From Cellulomonas humilata (GTDB lineage Bacteria > Actinomycetota > Actinomycetes > Actinomycetales > Cellulomonadaceae): 64,000 nucleotides of DNA. Below are positions 17,647-26,622 of the stretch, piece after piece. Numbering within the stretch: position 1 is the stretch's first letter; each line of letters starts with the position of its first letter. The position numbers and the translations under genes are program-made. Where the stretch lies: assembly GCF_013359775.1 (NCBI RefSeq), contig NZ_JABMCI010000069.1:1-64000 (forward strand), in the 5' to 3' direction. The notes under the pieces are model-generated. The model made no database searches and had not been told where the DNA came from. It saw only the letters and a program-made list of their open reading frames with translations.

Positions 17647-18077
17647 CCGACGCCCAGCTCCTCGGCCGCCTTGGCGATCCGACGAGTGCGCGTCTCGGGG
17701 GTCTTGGCGGCCTCGATCGGGTCGACGAGGGCGCGCTGCCTGCTGATCGACAGCGCGTCGAACGTGGCACGCGCGGGCTCGCTGAGGGCCGCTGCCAGGT
17801 CGGCCGGAACGTCGACCGTGCGCGGGGCGTCGTCGTGCTCGATGTCGACGTCGATCTCCTGACCGGCCTCGACTCCGGCGCCCGCACGGTTCTCGGAGCT
17901 CAGCGGGAGCATCGTCTTTCCGCGGTACGGCGTCACGGTGCTCCGGTACGAGTAGCCGTTGATGGTCACGACGACGGGGAACCGGGCGCCGCGATCCATC
18001 GCCACGACCACGTCGTCGGGTACCGGGAGGCCCGTCGCGGACTTGCCACTGAGCTCCACCGTGGTGCGAAAGCGCAT
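17643..18077 (-). CDS. DUF1905/YdeI-OmdA-like protein
   Basis: The N-terminal ~85 residues match DUF1905 (MRFRTTVELSG, GLPVPDDVV, FPVVVTINGYSYRSTV). The C-terminal part (VPADLAAALSEPARATFDAL, then ETRTRRIAKAAEEL) matches the YdeI/OmpD-associated helical tail. The whole has 144 residues, usual for the combined form. These proteins are cytoplasmic and poorly characterised. CTCTGCCGGAGGAGGA-like sequence upstream gives a good ribosome site for the ATG at 18077. Confidence 0.8.
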   Translation of the reverse strand: MRFRTTVELSGKSATGLPVPDDVVVAMDRGARFPVVVTINGYSYRSTVTPYRGKTMLPLSSENRAGAGVEAGQEIDVDIEHDDAPRTVDVPADLAAALSEPARATFDALSISRQRALVDPIEAAKTPETRTRRIAKAAEELGVG

Positions 18078-18142
18078 GAGTTCCTCCTCTGCCGGCAGCC
18101 GCGCCCGGTGCACGGGGCGCACCGTCGCAGACTAGCCACGCG

Positions 18143-19096
18143 TCAGAGCAGCGGCGCGGCCTGCCCCAGCACCAGCGGCTCACCGACGGGTCGTGCGGGG
18201 CGCGCCCGGCCGTCGCCCTCCGGGGTGGCGGCCGTGTAGCGGTGCGCGACGACGAGGCTGGGCGCCCCGGCGTCGGAGGCCTCGACCAGCACGGCGGGCC
18301 GGTCGGCGTCGTCGGCGGGGAGCTGGCCGAACCAGGCGACCGCGGCCCGCGCGGCACCGGAGCTGCGGACCCACGCCCGGGCCTCCTGCAGCGCCCGCTC
18401 GGGCGCACCGTCGAACGTGCGCACGTCGTGGCCCTGCGCGGGGCTGCCGTCGACGACCGCGAACGGCACGACGGCCGCCCCGGGGGTGAGCGCCGCCTCG
18501 AGCACCTGGTCGAGCACCCCCAGCGCGATGTCCTGCGCGGCCGGCGACGGAGGGAACGGGAGGTCGGCAGGCGTGCGGAAGGTGGCAGTCGCCGCCGCGA
18601 CGCGCGCCGGGGTCCGAGGGCTGGGCACCTCGGGGGCGGTGTCGGGGGTCAGGTGGGCCGAGGCGGCGGCGACGTACTCGCTCACCCACTCCGGGCCGCA
18701 CCCCGACTCCCAGCGGGAGGCGACGTCGGCGAGCGGCAGCGCGGCATCGGCCCCCGAGACCGACACGACCGCCGGCGTGGGTGCCGCACCGCCGGTGCGC
18801 AGGGCCCATCGGGCACCCGGTGCCCGCGCGACGACGAGGTCGCCGACGCCGACGCCGAGCGCCATGACCATCGCCTGCGGGACGGGGGTGGCGGGTCCGG
18901 CGGCCCAGCGCGAACGGGTGGTGTGCAGCAGGGCGCCGACCGCACCGGCATCGGCGAGGTCCGTGCCGCTGGCCCGCAGGTGGGCCCGCGCGCGGTCGAG
19001 GTGGGCCAGCTCGACGGGGGTCAGCGGGCGTACGCCGGGGGCCGTGCCGTGCACGTCGGACGCGGGAAGGGACAGCGTCGGACGCACCTCAGTCAT
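18143..19096 (-). CDS. DUF3806-like protein (larger paralog)
   Basis: In this 317-residue cytoplasmic protein, residues ~20-160 contain LTPVELAHLDRARAHLRASG, VMALGVGVGDLVVARAPG and PEWVSEYVAAASAHL. These blocks line up with the protein encoded at 34733-35245 (LNPAELVWAAQHREIITG, HAFGVTLGDLVAQRVPG, VGWVSEYVTEASQGA), so the two are paralogs. The C-terminal ~150 residues, absent from the smaller one, form a second alpha/beta part. No catalytic motif is visible. The start is the ATG at 19096. Confidence 0.7.
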   Translation of the reverse strand: MTEVRPTLSLPASDVHGTAPGVRPLTPVELAHLDRARAHLRASGTDLADAGAVGALLHTTRSRWAAGPATPVPQAMVMALGVGVGDLVVARAPGARWALRTGGAAPTPAVVSVSGADAALPLADVASRWESGCGPEWVSEYVAAASAHLTPDTAPEVPSPRTPARVAAATATFRTPADLPFPPSPAAQDIALGVLDQVLEAALTPGAAVVPFAVVDGSPAQGHDVRTFDGAPERALQEARAWVRSSGAARAAVAWFGQLPADDADRPAVLVEASDAGAPSLVVAHRYTAATPEGDGRARPARPVGEPLVLGQAAPLL

Positions 19097-19244
19097 GCCT
19101 GCGGGATCGGCCCCCAGGGCCGGGTCCTTGAGTGCGCCGCAGACGGTTCCACCGGATGGCGGCGGGCGGCCCGGTGGGTCGTCACGCGGGCCGGCGGCTA
19201 CCCTGGCTCCCGGTCCTGACCGTCGTACGCCCGGGAGATCCGTC

Positions 19245-20267
19245 ATCCGACCATCGCGCAGCATCGTCGCCGCCGTCACCGCCGTCCTGCTGGTCGGCGG
19301 CGCGGGGAGCGCCTGGGCGTGGACGGAGCACGAGGACCGCGTGGCCGCCGAGCAGGCGTCCGCGCAGGACCGCGCGTCGGACGTGCTCGCCGCGCAGGTC
19401 CGCGACGCCGACGAGGTCGAGGCCCAGGCCGCCGACGCCGCCCGGGTCCGGTCGGCCGCTGTCCTGTCCGATGCGCGTGCCGTCCTCGCGGCCGCCGCCG
19501 AGCACGCCCGCGCGACACTGGCCGCGAGCGACGGCGCGGTGGCCGACGACGCGGTCCGGAAGGCGCTCGCGGCGGAGCTCGCCGGGGCCGATGCGGCGCT
19601 CGCCGCCACCGGACCGGGCGCCGGCCAGAGCGCCACGGCCCTGCGGTCGCTGTCGGCCGCGCTCGCCGCCTCCGACGCTGCAGTCGTCGGGGCGCACGAC
19701 GCCTGGCTCGCGGAAGAGGCGGCCGCTGCTGCCGCGGCGGCCGCTGCCCCGAGGCCGTCGACCCCGGGCAAGCCCGCCACCTCGGCCCCCTCGTGCGGGA
19801 CCACCTACTCGGGTCCGCCGTTCTACACGTCCCCCGCGACCGCCGGCGGCGACGGGTCGAACGGCAGGCTTCCCCCCGAGGCGCTGGCGGCGATCTCGTG
19901 GGACGTCGACCCGCACGGCACCCCGTACTTCCTGAAGAACGCCGCCGCGGCCGCGCTCGAGCGGCTGAACACCGCCTTCCGCGGAGAGTTCGGGCACAAC
20001 CTCGACCTCGACCTCACGTACCGCGACTACGACACCCAGGTGGCCATGCGCGCCGCGCTCGGCTCGGTGGCCGCCACACCCGGGACCTCGACGCACGGCA
20101 CCGGTCTGGCGCTCGACGTGCCGGAGCTCCCCTGCGAGTACGGGTGGGACACCCCGCAGCGCAGCTGGATGGTCAGCAACGGGCCGTCGTACGGGTGGGT
20201 CTCCCCGTCCTGGGCCGGCCGGAACGGGTCCAACCCGGAGTACTGGCACTTCGAGTACCGCGGCTGA
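19245..20267 (+). CDS. Secreted M15-family D-Ala-D-Ala carboxypeptidase (VanY-like), candidate ATC start
   Basis: A signal peptide (RPSRSIVAAVTAVLLVGGAG) and a long Ala-rich coiled coil (~residues 25-165) precede a VanY-type zinc peptidase domain. The ligand motifs are STHGTGLALDV (HxxGxxxD) and EYWHFEY (final His). It would trim peptidoglycan stem peptides outside the cell. No ATG or GTG opens the signal peptide. The best-placed ribosome site, GGGAGA (19233-19238), lies 6 bases before an ATC at 19245. A TTG at 19128 is the nearest canonical start but gives a 40-residue non-signal extension. The start is therefore uncertain. Confidence 0.8.
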   Translation: MRPSRSIVAAVTAVLLVGGAGSAWAWTEHEDRVAAEQASAQDRASDVLAAQVRDADEVEAQAADAARVRSAAVLSDARAVLAAAAEHARATLAASDGAVADDAVRKALAAELAGADAALAATGPGAGQSATALRSLSAALAASDAAVVGAHDAWLAEEAAAAAAAAAAPRPSTPGKPATSAPSCGTTYSGPPFYTSPATAGGDGSNGRLPPEALAAISWDVDPHGTPYFLKNAAAAALERLNTAFRGEFGHNLDLDLTYRDYDTQVAMRAALGSVAATPGTSTHGTGLALDVPELPCEYGWDTPQRSWMVSNGPSYGWVSPSWAGRNGSNPEYWHFEYRG

Positions 20268-20269
20268 CC

Positions 20270-21703
20270 TCAGACCACGTCGACCGGTCGTACCGCGTCC
20301 GCGCTCGACGGGACCGTGAGCAGCGAGACCACCCCGCCGGCGGCGAGCAGCCCGGCGCACACGAGCATCGCGAGCCGGTGGGCGGGCTCCAGGGTGCTCG
20401 GGTCGGTCAGCGACGAGCCGACGCCGGCGGCCAGCGGCAGGACCGCGATCGCCAGGAGGCCGGCCACGCGGGCGACCGCGTTGTTGACGCCGCTGGCCAC
20501 GCCGGCCAGGTGGTCGGGGGCGGCCGCCAGCGCGGTCGTGGTCAGGGGCGCGACGGTCGCGGACAGCCCGAGGCCGAACACGAGGACCCCGGGCAGGACG
20601 TGCGTGAGGTACGGCTCGTCGGGTCCGATGCCGGAGAGCATCACCGCGCCGACCGCGCACACCAGCGGACCGACCGTCATCGGGATCTTCGGACCCATGA
20701 TCGTGCTCAACGCACCGGCCCGCGGGGACAGCAGGAGCATGAGCACCGTGACCGGCAGGGGAGCCAGGCCGGCCGCGAGCGGTGAGTAGCCGGCCACCAC
20801 CTGGAGCGTCACGACGAGGAAGAAGAACACCCCGGCGATCGCGGCGTAGATCAGCAGCGTGGCGGCGTTGGTGCCCGCGAACGGCCGCCACCGGAACAGG
20901 GCCGGGGGCAGCAGCGGGGCGGCCGCCCGCGACTCGACGACGAGGAACGCCACCATCGCGGCGACCCCGAACGCCAGCGCGCCGACGACCAGTGCGTCCG
21001 GCGTCCCACGCTCCGTCCACGCCGTGAACCCGTACGTCAGACCGCCCAGTCCCAGCGCGCCGAGCACCGTGCCCGCGATGTCGAGCTTCTTCACCGCGCT
21101 GGCGTCGGCACTCTCCGGCACGTGCCGCATGGTCACCGCGACCACGACGGCGGCCAGCGGCAGGTTGATGCCGAAGATCCACCGCCACGTGGTGATCTGG
21201 ACGATCCAGCCGCCCAGGAACGGCGCGACCGCCCCGGCGATGCCGCCGAGACCCGACCAGGCGCCGATCGCGCGCCCGCGGTCCGGGCCGCTGAACGTCG
21301 ACTGGAGGATCGCCAGCGAGCCGGGGGTGAGCAGTGCGCCGCCGATCCCCTGCAGGGCCCGCGCCGCGTTCAGCGCTCCGATGGTCGGCGCCACCGCGCA
21401 GAGCAGGGACGCGACCGCGAACCAGACGACCCCGACGAGGAACACCTTGCGCCGGCCGAACCGGTCCCCGAGCGAGCCGCCCAGCAGCAGGAACGCCGCG
21501 AGCGTCAGGGCGTACGCGTTGACCGTCCACTGCAGGTCCGTGGTGGTGGCGTCCAGCTGGTCGGCGATGGTCGGCAGGGCGATGGTGACCACGGTGGCGT
21601 CGATGAACGCGATCGCGGAGCCGAGGACCGTCGCGAACAGCACCCACCGGCCGCGCGCGGACGCATAGACGATGCCGTCCGTGGGCTCAGCGGGGGCGGT
21701 CAC
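20270..21703 (-). CDS. MFS multidrug exporter, DHA2 (EmrB/QacA) type
   Basis: The 477-residue protein has about 14 transmembrane helices. Motif A between helices 2 and 3 reads GGSLGDRFGRRKVF, and helix 1 carries the DHA2-type IAFIDATVVTIALPTI. Family members pump drugs or quaternary cations out against the proton gradient. The GTG start at 21703 has AAGGACC just before it and overlaps the end of the LigD-type gene by 17 bases, so the two are co-transcribed although the functions look unrelated. It converges with the M15 peptidase gene, with 2 bases between. Confidence 0.9.
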   Translation of the reverse strand: MTAPAEPTDGIVYASARGRWVLFATVLGSAIAFIDATVVTIALPTIADQLDATTTDLQWTVNAYALTLAAFLLLGGSLGDRFGRRKVFLVGVVWFAVASLLCAVAPTIGALNAARALQGIGGALLTPGSLAILQSTFSGPDRGRAIGAWSGLGGIAGAVAPFLGGWIVQITTWRWIFGINLPLAAVVVAVTMRHVPESADASAVKKLDIAGTVLGALGLGGLTYGFTAWTERGTPDALVVGALAFGVAAMVAFLVVESRAAAPLLPPALFRWRPFAGTNAATLLIYAAIAGVFFFLVVTLQVVAGYSPLAAGLAPLPVTVLMLLLSPRAGALSTIMGPKIPMTVGPLVCAVGAVMLSGIGPDEPYLTHVLPGVLVFGLGLSATVAPLTTTALAAAPDHLAGVASGVNNAVARVAGLLAIAVLPLAAGVGSSLTDPSTLEPAHRLAMLVCAGLLAAGGVVSLLTVPSSADAVRPVDVV

Positions 21704-22757
21704 GGTCCTTGCTCGGCTGCACGCGCTTGGGCTCGCCCGGCATCTTCGGGTACTCCGGCGGGTACGGCAGGTCACCCTCGCCGTGGTCGGTCTCCTGCCG
21801 GTCGGCCAGCTCCAGCAGCGACTCGAGGGAGTAGCGCGGGGTCGCGTGCGCCACCAGCGCGGCGAACAGGTCGCCCACCTCCGCGAACCGCGCGGGCATC
21901 GTCGTCACGTCGAAGTCGTTCGGGTGCACGTCCGCGACCTCGTCCCAACGCAGCGGGGCGGAGACCGTGGCGCGCGGGTTGGTGCGGATCGAGTAGGCCG
22001 ACGCGATGGTGCGGTCGCGGGCCATCTGGTTGTAGTCGACGAAGATCTTGGCGCCGCGCTCCTCCTTCCACCACTTCATCGTGACCTGCTCGGGCATGCG
22101 CCGCTCGAGCTCGCGACCGAACGCGATGGTGGCGCGGCGGGCCTCGACGAACGACCAGCGCGCCTCGATGGGCACGAAGACGTGGATGCCCCGGCCGCCG
22201 GAGGTCTTGGGCGTTCCCTCCAGGCCGTGCTCGGACAGCAGCTCCCGCACGTGGGGTGCCACGCGGGCGGCGTCGGAGAAGTCGGTGCCCGGCTGCGGGT
22301 CCAGGTCGATGCGGATCTGGTCGGGGGAGTCGACGTCGTCGCCGAGCACGGGCCACGGGTGGAACGTCAGCGTGCCCAGGTTGGCGGCCCACGCGACGAC
22401 GGCCAGCTCGCTGGGGGCGACCTCGTCCGCGGTCCGGCCGCTCGGGAAGGAGATGCGAGCGGTCTTCACGTACTCGGGGGCGCCCTGCGGGACCCGCTTC
22501 TGGTAGAACGCGTCGCCGGTCGAGTCCATCCGGGTGGCCAGCTTGGCGCCCTCGAACACGCCCTTGGGCCAGCGCTCCAGCGTCGTCGGCCGGTCCAGCA
22601 GGGCACCGAGGATGCCGTCGCCGACGGACACGAAGTACTGGACGACGTCGAGCTTGGTCAGCCCGCGCTCCGGGAAGTAGACCTTGTCCGGGCTGCTGAC
22701 CCGGACCGTCCGGCCGCGCACCTCGAGCTCGACCGCGGGGGTCTTCGACGGAGACAT
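21687..22757 (-). CDS. LigD-type DNA polymerase domain protein (stand-alone primase-polymerase)
   Basis: The 356-residue archaeo-eukaryotic primase fold is typical of the NHEJ polymerase domain of LigD: SSPDKVYFPERGLTKLDVV, catalytic pair in RIDLDPQPG, TSGGRGIHVFVPI, and MARDRTIASAYSIR. No ligase or phosphoesterase domain is attached and no Ku gene lies in the window. This stand-alone polymerase form is common in actinobacteria beside the full LigD system. It probably adds ribo- or deoxynucleotides at DNA breaks. Confidence 0.9.
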   Translation of the reverse strand: MSPSKTPAVELEVRGRTVRVSSPDKVYFPERGLTKLDVVQYFVSVGDGILGALLDRPTTLERWPKGVFEGAKLATRMDSTGDAFYQKRVPQGAPEYVKTARISFPSGRTADEVAPSELAVVAWAANLGTLTFHPWPVLGDDVDSPDQIRIDLDPQPGTDFSDAARVAPHVRELLSEHGLEGTPKTSGGRGIHVFVPIEARWSFVEARRATIAFGRELERRMPEQVTMKWWKEERGAKIFVDYNQMARDRTIASAYSIRTNPRATVSAPLRWDEVADVHPNDFDVTTMPARFAEVGDLFAALVAHATPRYSLESLLELADRQETDHGEGDLPYPPEYPKMPGEPKRVQPSKDRDRPR

Positions 22758-22796
22758 GACCCTCAACCTAAGGGCAGGCGTCGGTCCGCGCCCAGG

Positions 22797-25709
22797 TCAG
22801 CCCGCACCGATCAACCCCCGCTGGTGCGCGACGGACACGGCCTCCGCGCGGCCCGAGACCCCGAGCTTCGCCAGCAGGTTGGAGATGTGCACCGAGACGG
22901 TCTTGCCGGAGATGAACAGCTTCTCGCCGATCTGCCGGTTGGACAGCCCCTGCGCCACCAGTGCGAGCACCTCCGCCTCGCGCGCGGTCAGCACGTCGAC
23001 GCCGCCCACCCGGACGCCCGGCAGGTCGAGCCGGCCGCGCCGCGCGAGCCCCCGGACGGCGGTCGCCAGCGGCACCGCTCCCATCGCGTCCGCCTCGCTC
23101 AGCGCGATCCCGGCCTCGTCACGCGCGGCGTCCCGGTCCCCGCTCTCCAGCAGCGCCTCCGCCAGCCGGAACCGGCTGCGCGCCATCTCGTAGCGGTAGC
23201 CGTAGCCGAACTCCGCGACCGTCGCGCGCCACAGGTCCACGTCGCTGGCGCCCGCGAGCCGCGAGTGCTCGGCGTGCGCGCGGGCCAGCCACGCGCGCCC
23301 CTCCGGGCCCAGGCGACCGCCGCGCGGCCGGCCGCGCTCCGCCGTGGTCCGCGCGCGCTCCAGCAGGCGCTCGCCCAGGGCCAGCCGCTCGGACACGTCC
23401 CGACCGAGCAGCCGCTCCTGCTGGGCGGCGTCGGCCAGGGCGCTCAAGGCCAGCGCGACCAGCCAGATGCCGCCGAGGAAGTAGTCCGACCACGCCCGCC
23501 ACAGGTGCTCCAGGAGCCGCAGCGCGAGGGTGATCGCGTCCTCGAGCTCCCCGCGCCACGTGTGCGCGTCGATGGTGCACCCGCCGGCGACCAGCGCGAT
23601 CAGCCCGTCCTTGGACCAGCTGGGCTCCAGGGCGTGCCCGCGCTCGGCGGCGTCGACGTCCCCGCGGGCCACGGCCGCGTACAGGTTCACGGCGATGAGC
23701 GTGTCGGCCAGCTCGTCGGGGACGCCGCCGATGGACGCCGCGCGCAGGTCGCCCGACACGTACCGGATGAGCTGCGTGAACATGTGCAGCTCGACGCCGT
23801 ACACGCTCCACGTCATCCCGAGCGAGCGGGCGCGCTCCACCCCGTCGGCCGTGACCTGCGTGGCACCCGGCAGGTCACCCGCGTAGTAGCGGTTGCTGGC
23901 GAGGTTGTACATGGTCCGCAGCTCGGTCGCGTAGTCGCAGGCCTCCCGGGCGCGGGCGAGCGCACTGGTCAGCAGCTCGGCCGCGCGGTCCTCGTCGTCG
24001 ACCACGAGCACCGCCAGCGTCGTCAGCGCGTCCGACTCGGCGTCGGCCGCGCCCGCTTCCCGCGCCAGCTCGACCGCCCGGGTGGCGCTCGCGACGGCCT
24101 CGTCGTCCAGGTCCGCGTTCAGGGCGGAGCGGGCGTAGGTGGCCAGGGCCCAGGCGCGTTCCGCCGTCGGCGCGTCCGGTAGGTCGGCCAGAGCGCGCGA
24201 CGACTGCTCCAGGGCGTCGTGCACGCTCTCGATCCCCAGCAGGTACCGCGCGAGGCTGGTGCGCAGGTGGGCCTGCCGCGGGACGTCCGACGCCGTCTCC
24301 TCGACCGCCGCGCGAGCCAGCTGCACCGAGCGGTCCACCTGTCCGGCGCGGCTCGCGGCCGCCGCAGCCGCGACGAGCACGTCGATGTGGTCGGTACCCC
24401 CGAGCGACGCCGTGACCTCCGGGACGGCCTCCCAGAGCCGCAGGACCACCTCCAGGTGCCGCAGCTCCTCCGCGGGCGCGAGCACCTCGTGCGCCTGGTC
24501 GGCCGCATCCAGGGACGCGCGCAGGGCGGTCGGCAGGTCGGGGGCCCGCAGCGCGTGCGAGGCCAGCTGCGACGACGGCCCCAGAGTCGGGTCGTCCCGC
24601 AGCACGCGCAGGTAGGCCCGGTGCAGCGACGACTGCTCGCCGGGGAGCAGGTCGGTGTAGACGGCCTCCGCCAGCAGGGCGTGCCGGAACGCGATGAGCT
24701 CGTCCTCGCCGACGAGCACGTGGTGGGTGACGGCCTCCCGCAGCGCGGTGTCGAACGCCCCCGGCGCGGTGAGCTGCGGGTCAGCGGCCGCGACGGCAGC
24801 CCGCAGCAGGGGCTCGGACACGCGCCGGCCGGCGGCCGACGCGATGCGCGCCAGGCGCTGGACCGGCGGGTCGAGGAGCTCGAGGCGGGCGCGCAGCACG
24901 TCGGCCAGGGACCACGGCAGCTCGTCGGCCTCGGCGCCGGCCTCCAGCAGCTCCTCGGCGAAGTAGGCGTTGCCCTCCGACCGGTCGATCACCCGGCGCA
25001 GCGTGGACTCCGTCAGCGGGGCGCCGGACAGCGCGGTGGTGAACTCGCGGAGCTCGTCGTCGGTGAACGGGGACAGGTCGAGCCGCTCGACGCGGGGGTG
25101 CCGGCTGAGCTCGGTGGCGACCGGGCGCCACGGGTGCCGGCGGTGCAGGTCGTCCGTGCGGTAGCTGGCGACGAGCAGCAGGTGCTGGTCCCGCAGCCGC
25201 GAGACCAGGAACCGCAGCACGTCCCGGCTCGAGGCGTCGGCCCAGTGCAGGTCCTCGAGGACCAGCAGCAGCGGGTGTCCGGGGCCGCCGACCGCGCTGA
25301 ACGCCTCCACCAGTCCGTCGAACAGCTGGAGCCGGTTGGCCTGGTCGTCCGGGGCGGCGCCGGTGCCGGACGGTCCGGGCAGCAGCCGGGCGAGCGCCGG
25401 ACGGTTGGCGACCACGGCGTCGACCGCCTCGGGGTCCAGCGCGTGCAGCTGCGACAGCGCCTCCGCGAAGGGCAGGTAGGGCAGGCCGATCTCGCCCAGG
25501 TCGACGCAGTGCGCCACCACCACCCGGGCTCCGGCGGCGTCGGCGAGCTCGGCGACGTGCCGCAGCAGCCGGGTCTTGCCCACGCCCGCGTCCGCCCCGA
25601 TCAGGACTGTCGACGGCTCGCCGACGCCCGCGCGCTCCAGTGCCAGCGTGAGCTGGTCGACCTGGAGCGCGCGGGCGACGAAGGGTGTGCTCATCGAGCC
25701 ACGTGCCAT
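22797..25709 (-). CDS. Large ATP-binding LuxR-family regulator (LAL type)
   Basis: The 970-residue protein has an AAA/STAND ATPase (Walker A GADAGVGKTRLL, Walker B LLLVLEDLHWAD) in residues ~20-330, then a long helical repeat region typical of the TPR part. A C-terminal LuxR helix-turn-helix follows (LTAREAEVLALVAQGLSNRQ, GKTVSVHISNLLAKLG). LAL regulators bind an inducer and ATP to activate nearby genes; the inducer is unknown. The start at 25709 is preferred because GAGG lies 9 bases upstream; an ATG at 25694 is the alternative. It overlaps the small upstream gene by 19 bases and is probably translated with it. Confidence 0.9.
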   Translation of the reverse strand: MARGSMSTPFVARALQVDQLTLALERAGVGEPSTVLIGADAGVGKTRLLRHVAELADAAGARVVVAHCVDLGEIGLPYLPFAEALSQLHALDPEAVDAVVANRPALARLLPGPSGTGAAPDDQANRLQLFDGLVEAFSAVGGPGHPLLLVLEDLHWADASSRDVLRFLVSRLRDQHLLLVASYRTDDLHRRHPWRPVATELSRHPRVERLDLSPFTDDELREFTTALSGAPLTESTLRRVIDRSEGNAYFAEELLEAGAEADELPWSLADVLRARLELLDPPVQRLARIASAAGRRVSEPLLRAAVAAADPQLTAPGAFDTALREAVTHHVLVGEDELIAFRHALLAEAVYTDLLPGEQSSLHRAYLRVLRDDPTLGPSSQLASHALRAPDLPTALRASLDAADQAHEVLAPAEELRHLEVVLRLWEAVPEVTASLGGTDHIDVLVAAAAAASRAGQVDRSVQLARAAVEETASDVPRQAHLRTSLARYLLGIESVHDALEQSSRALADLPDAPTAERAWALATYARSALNADLDDEAVASATRAVELAREAGAADAESDALTTLAVLVVDDEDRAAELLTSALARAREACDYATELRTMYNLASNRYYAGDLPGATQVTADGVERARSLGMTWSVYGVELHMFTQLIRYVSGDLRAASIGGVPDELADTLIAVNLYAAVARGDVDAAERGHALEPSWSKDGLIALVAGGCTIDAHTWRGELEDAITLALRLLEHLWRAWSDYFLGGIWLVALALSALADAAQQERLLGRDVSERLALGERLLERARTTAERGRPRGGRLGPEGRAWLARAHAEHSRLAGASDVDLWRATVAEFGYGYRYEMARSRFRLAEALLESGDRDAARDEAGIALSEADAMGAVPLATAVRGLARRGRLDLPGVRVGGVDVLTAREAEVLALVAQGLSNRQIGEKLFISGKTVSVHISNLLAKLGVSGRAEAVSVAHQRGLIGAG

Positions 25710-25957
25710 GTCTCCGATCCTCGCAGCAGCCACCCACGCGCCGCACTCACCAACGGGTGCGCGGGGTGCACGGGTCGCAGCGAGCCGTCGGGGCGGGCAG
25801 TGGCAGCCAGCGCGTCGTCGGGACGGGCGGTGGCAGTCAGCGCGTGGTCGTCGTCGCCACGCTCCGAAGGGTTCGGGATCCCTCGCAGCGCCGTGAACAG
25901 GCGCTCGTGACGGTAGGCGAGCTCGGCGTCGAGGCCAGGTCCCCAGAAGTCAGGCAT
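25691..25957 (-). CDS. Small hypothetical protein coupled to the LAL regulator
   Basis: An 88-residue product with GAGGAGG placed ideally before its ATG. Its reading frame ends 19 bases inside the LAL gene, implying translational coupling. The central part carries two copies of a 10-residue unit (ALTATARPDD, ALAATARPDG) from a 30-base DNA repeat. The N-terminus, FWGPGLDAELAYRHERLF, and a basic C-terminus flank it. No family is recognised. Confidence 0.65.
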   Translation of the reverse strand: MPDFWGPGLDAELAYRHERLFTALRGIPNPSERGDDDHALTATARPDDALAATARPDGSLRPVHPAHPLVSAARGWLLRGSETWHVAR

Positions 25958-26084
25958 GGTGTCCTCCTCATGAACGCCGGACGATCTGCCCGGCTCTCGT
26001 TGACAACCACGACTCTGGTGGTGAGGGGGCGGTCGCCGGATCGGGCGGTCGACGGGTCATGAGGAGGGGATGGGACGGCGGACC

Positions 26085-26142
26085 ACCTGAGGCGGGGCTC
26101 GTCGGACCTGAGGCGGGCCCGTCGGCGTCTGAGGTACCTCAG
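26085..26142 (+). repeat. Tandem repeat plus perfect palindrome upstream of the VOC gene (possible operator array)
   Basis: ACCTGAGGCGGG begins two back-to-back units of 21 and 20 bases (26085-26105 and 26106-26125) that both end CGTCGG. They are followed by the perfect 14-bp palindrome CTGAGGTACCTCAG (26129-26142). CTGAGG thus occurs three times in one orientation and once inverted, ending 41 bases before the VOC gene. The arrangement looks like a set of binding sites. The divergent LAL/88-residue operon starts ~130 bases to the left. Confidence 0.5.
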
Positions 26143-26183
26143 AAGGGGCTGACCTGGGCTGACGGCAGGTGCAGGATGGGCGC

Positions 26184-26549
26184 ATGGGACTCGTCCAGGT
26201 CGCCCAGCACGCGGAGGACCTCGACCGCGCCGCCGCCTTCTACACCGACGTGCTGGGCGCGCCGCCGACGGCCCGGTTCGACCCGCCGGGGCTCCTGTTC
26301 TTCGACCTCGACGGGGTCCGGCTCCTGCTCGACGTGGGCGCCCCGTCCTCGCTGCTCTACCTGCGGGTGCCCGACGTGGCCGCCGCGACCGAGCGGTTGC
26401 GCGCCCGTGGGGTGGTCGTCGAGTCCGAGCCGCACGTGATCTTCCGGCACGAGGACGACACCCTCGGCCCCGCGGGCACCGACGAGTGGCACGCGTTCGT
26501 CCGCGACTCCGAGGGGAACCTGCTCGGTCTCGTGAGCCAGCTGCCCTGA
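26184..26549 (+). CDS. VOC (glyoxalase/dioxygenase) superfamily protein
   Basis: This 121-residue single-module protein has paired beta-alpha-beta-beta-beta units: QHAEDLDRAAAFYTDVLGA, then FFDLDGVRLLLD, LRVPDVAAATERLRARGV, ending DSEGNLLGLVS. Potential metal ligands include H9 and the E in SEGN. The substrate cannot be read from sequence. The ATG at 26184 starts directly before the first strand. Confidence 0.85.
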   Translation: MGLVQVAQHAEDLDRAAAFYTDVLGAPPTARFDPPGLLFFDLDGVRLLLDVGAPSSLLYLRVPDVAAATERLRARGVVVESEPHVIFRHEDDTLGPAGTDEWHAFVRDSEGNLLGLVSQLP

Positions 26550-26622
26550 GCGCGGCCCGTTCACCCGGACGCGTCGGCGGTCCCCCCAGGCAGGAACGGA
26601 CCGCGTCGGGCACTCTGGGCTG

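Noticed and set aside
21687-22757. Full LigD/Ku end-joining system
   Set aside because: Only the polymerase domain is present, with no ligase domain and no Ku gene in the window.
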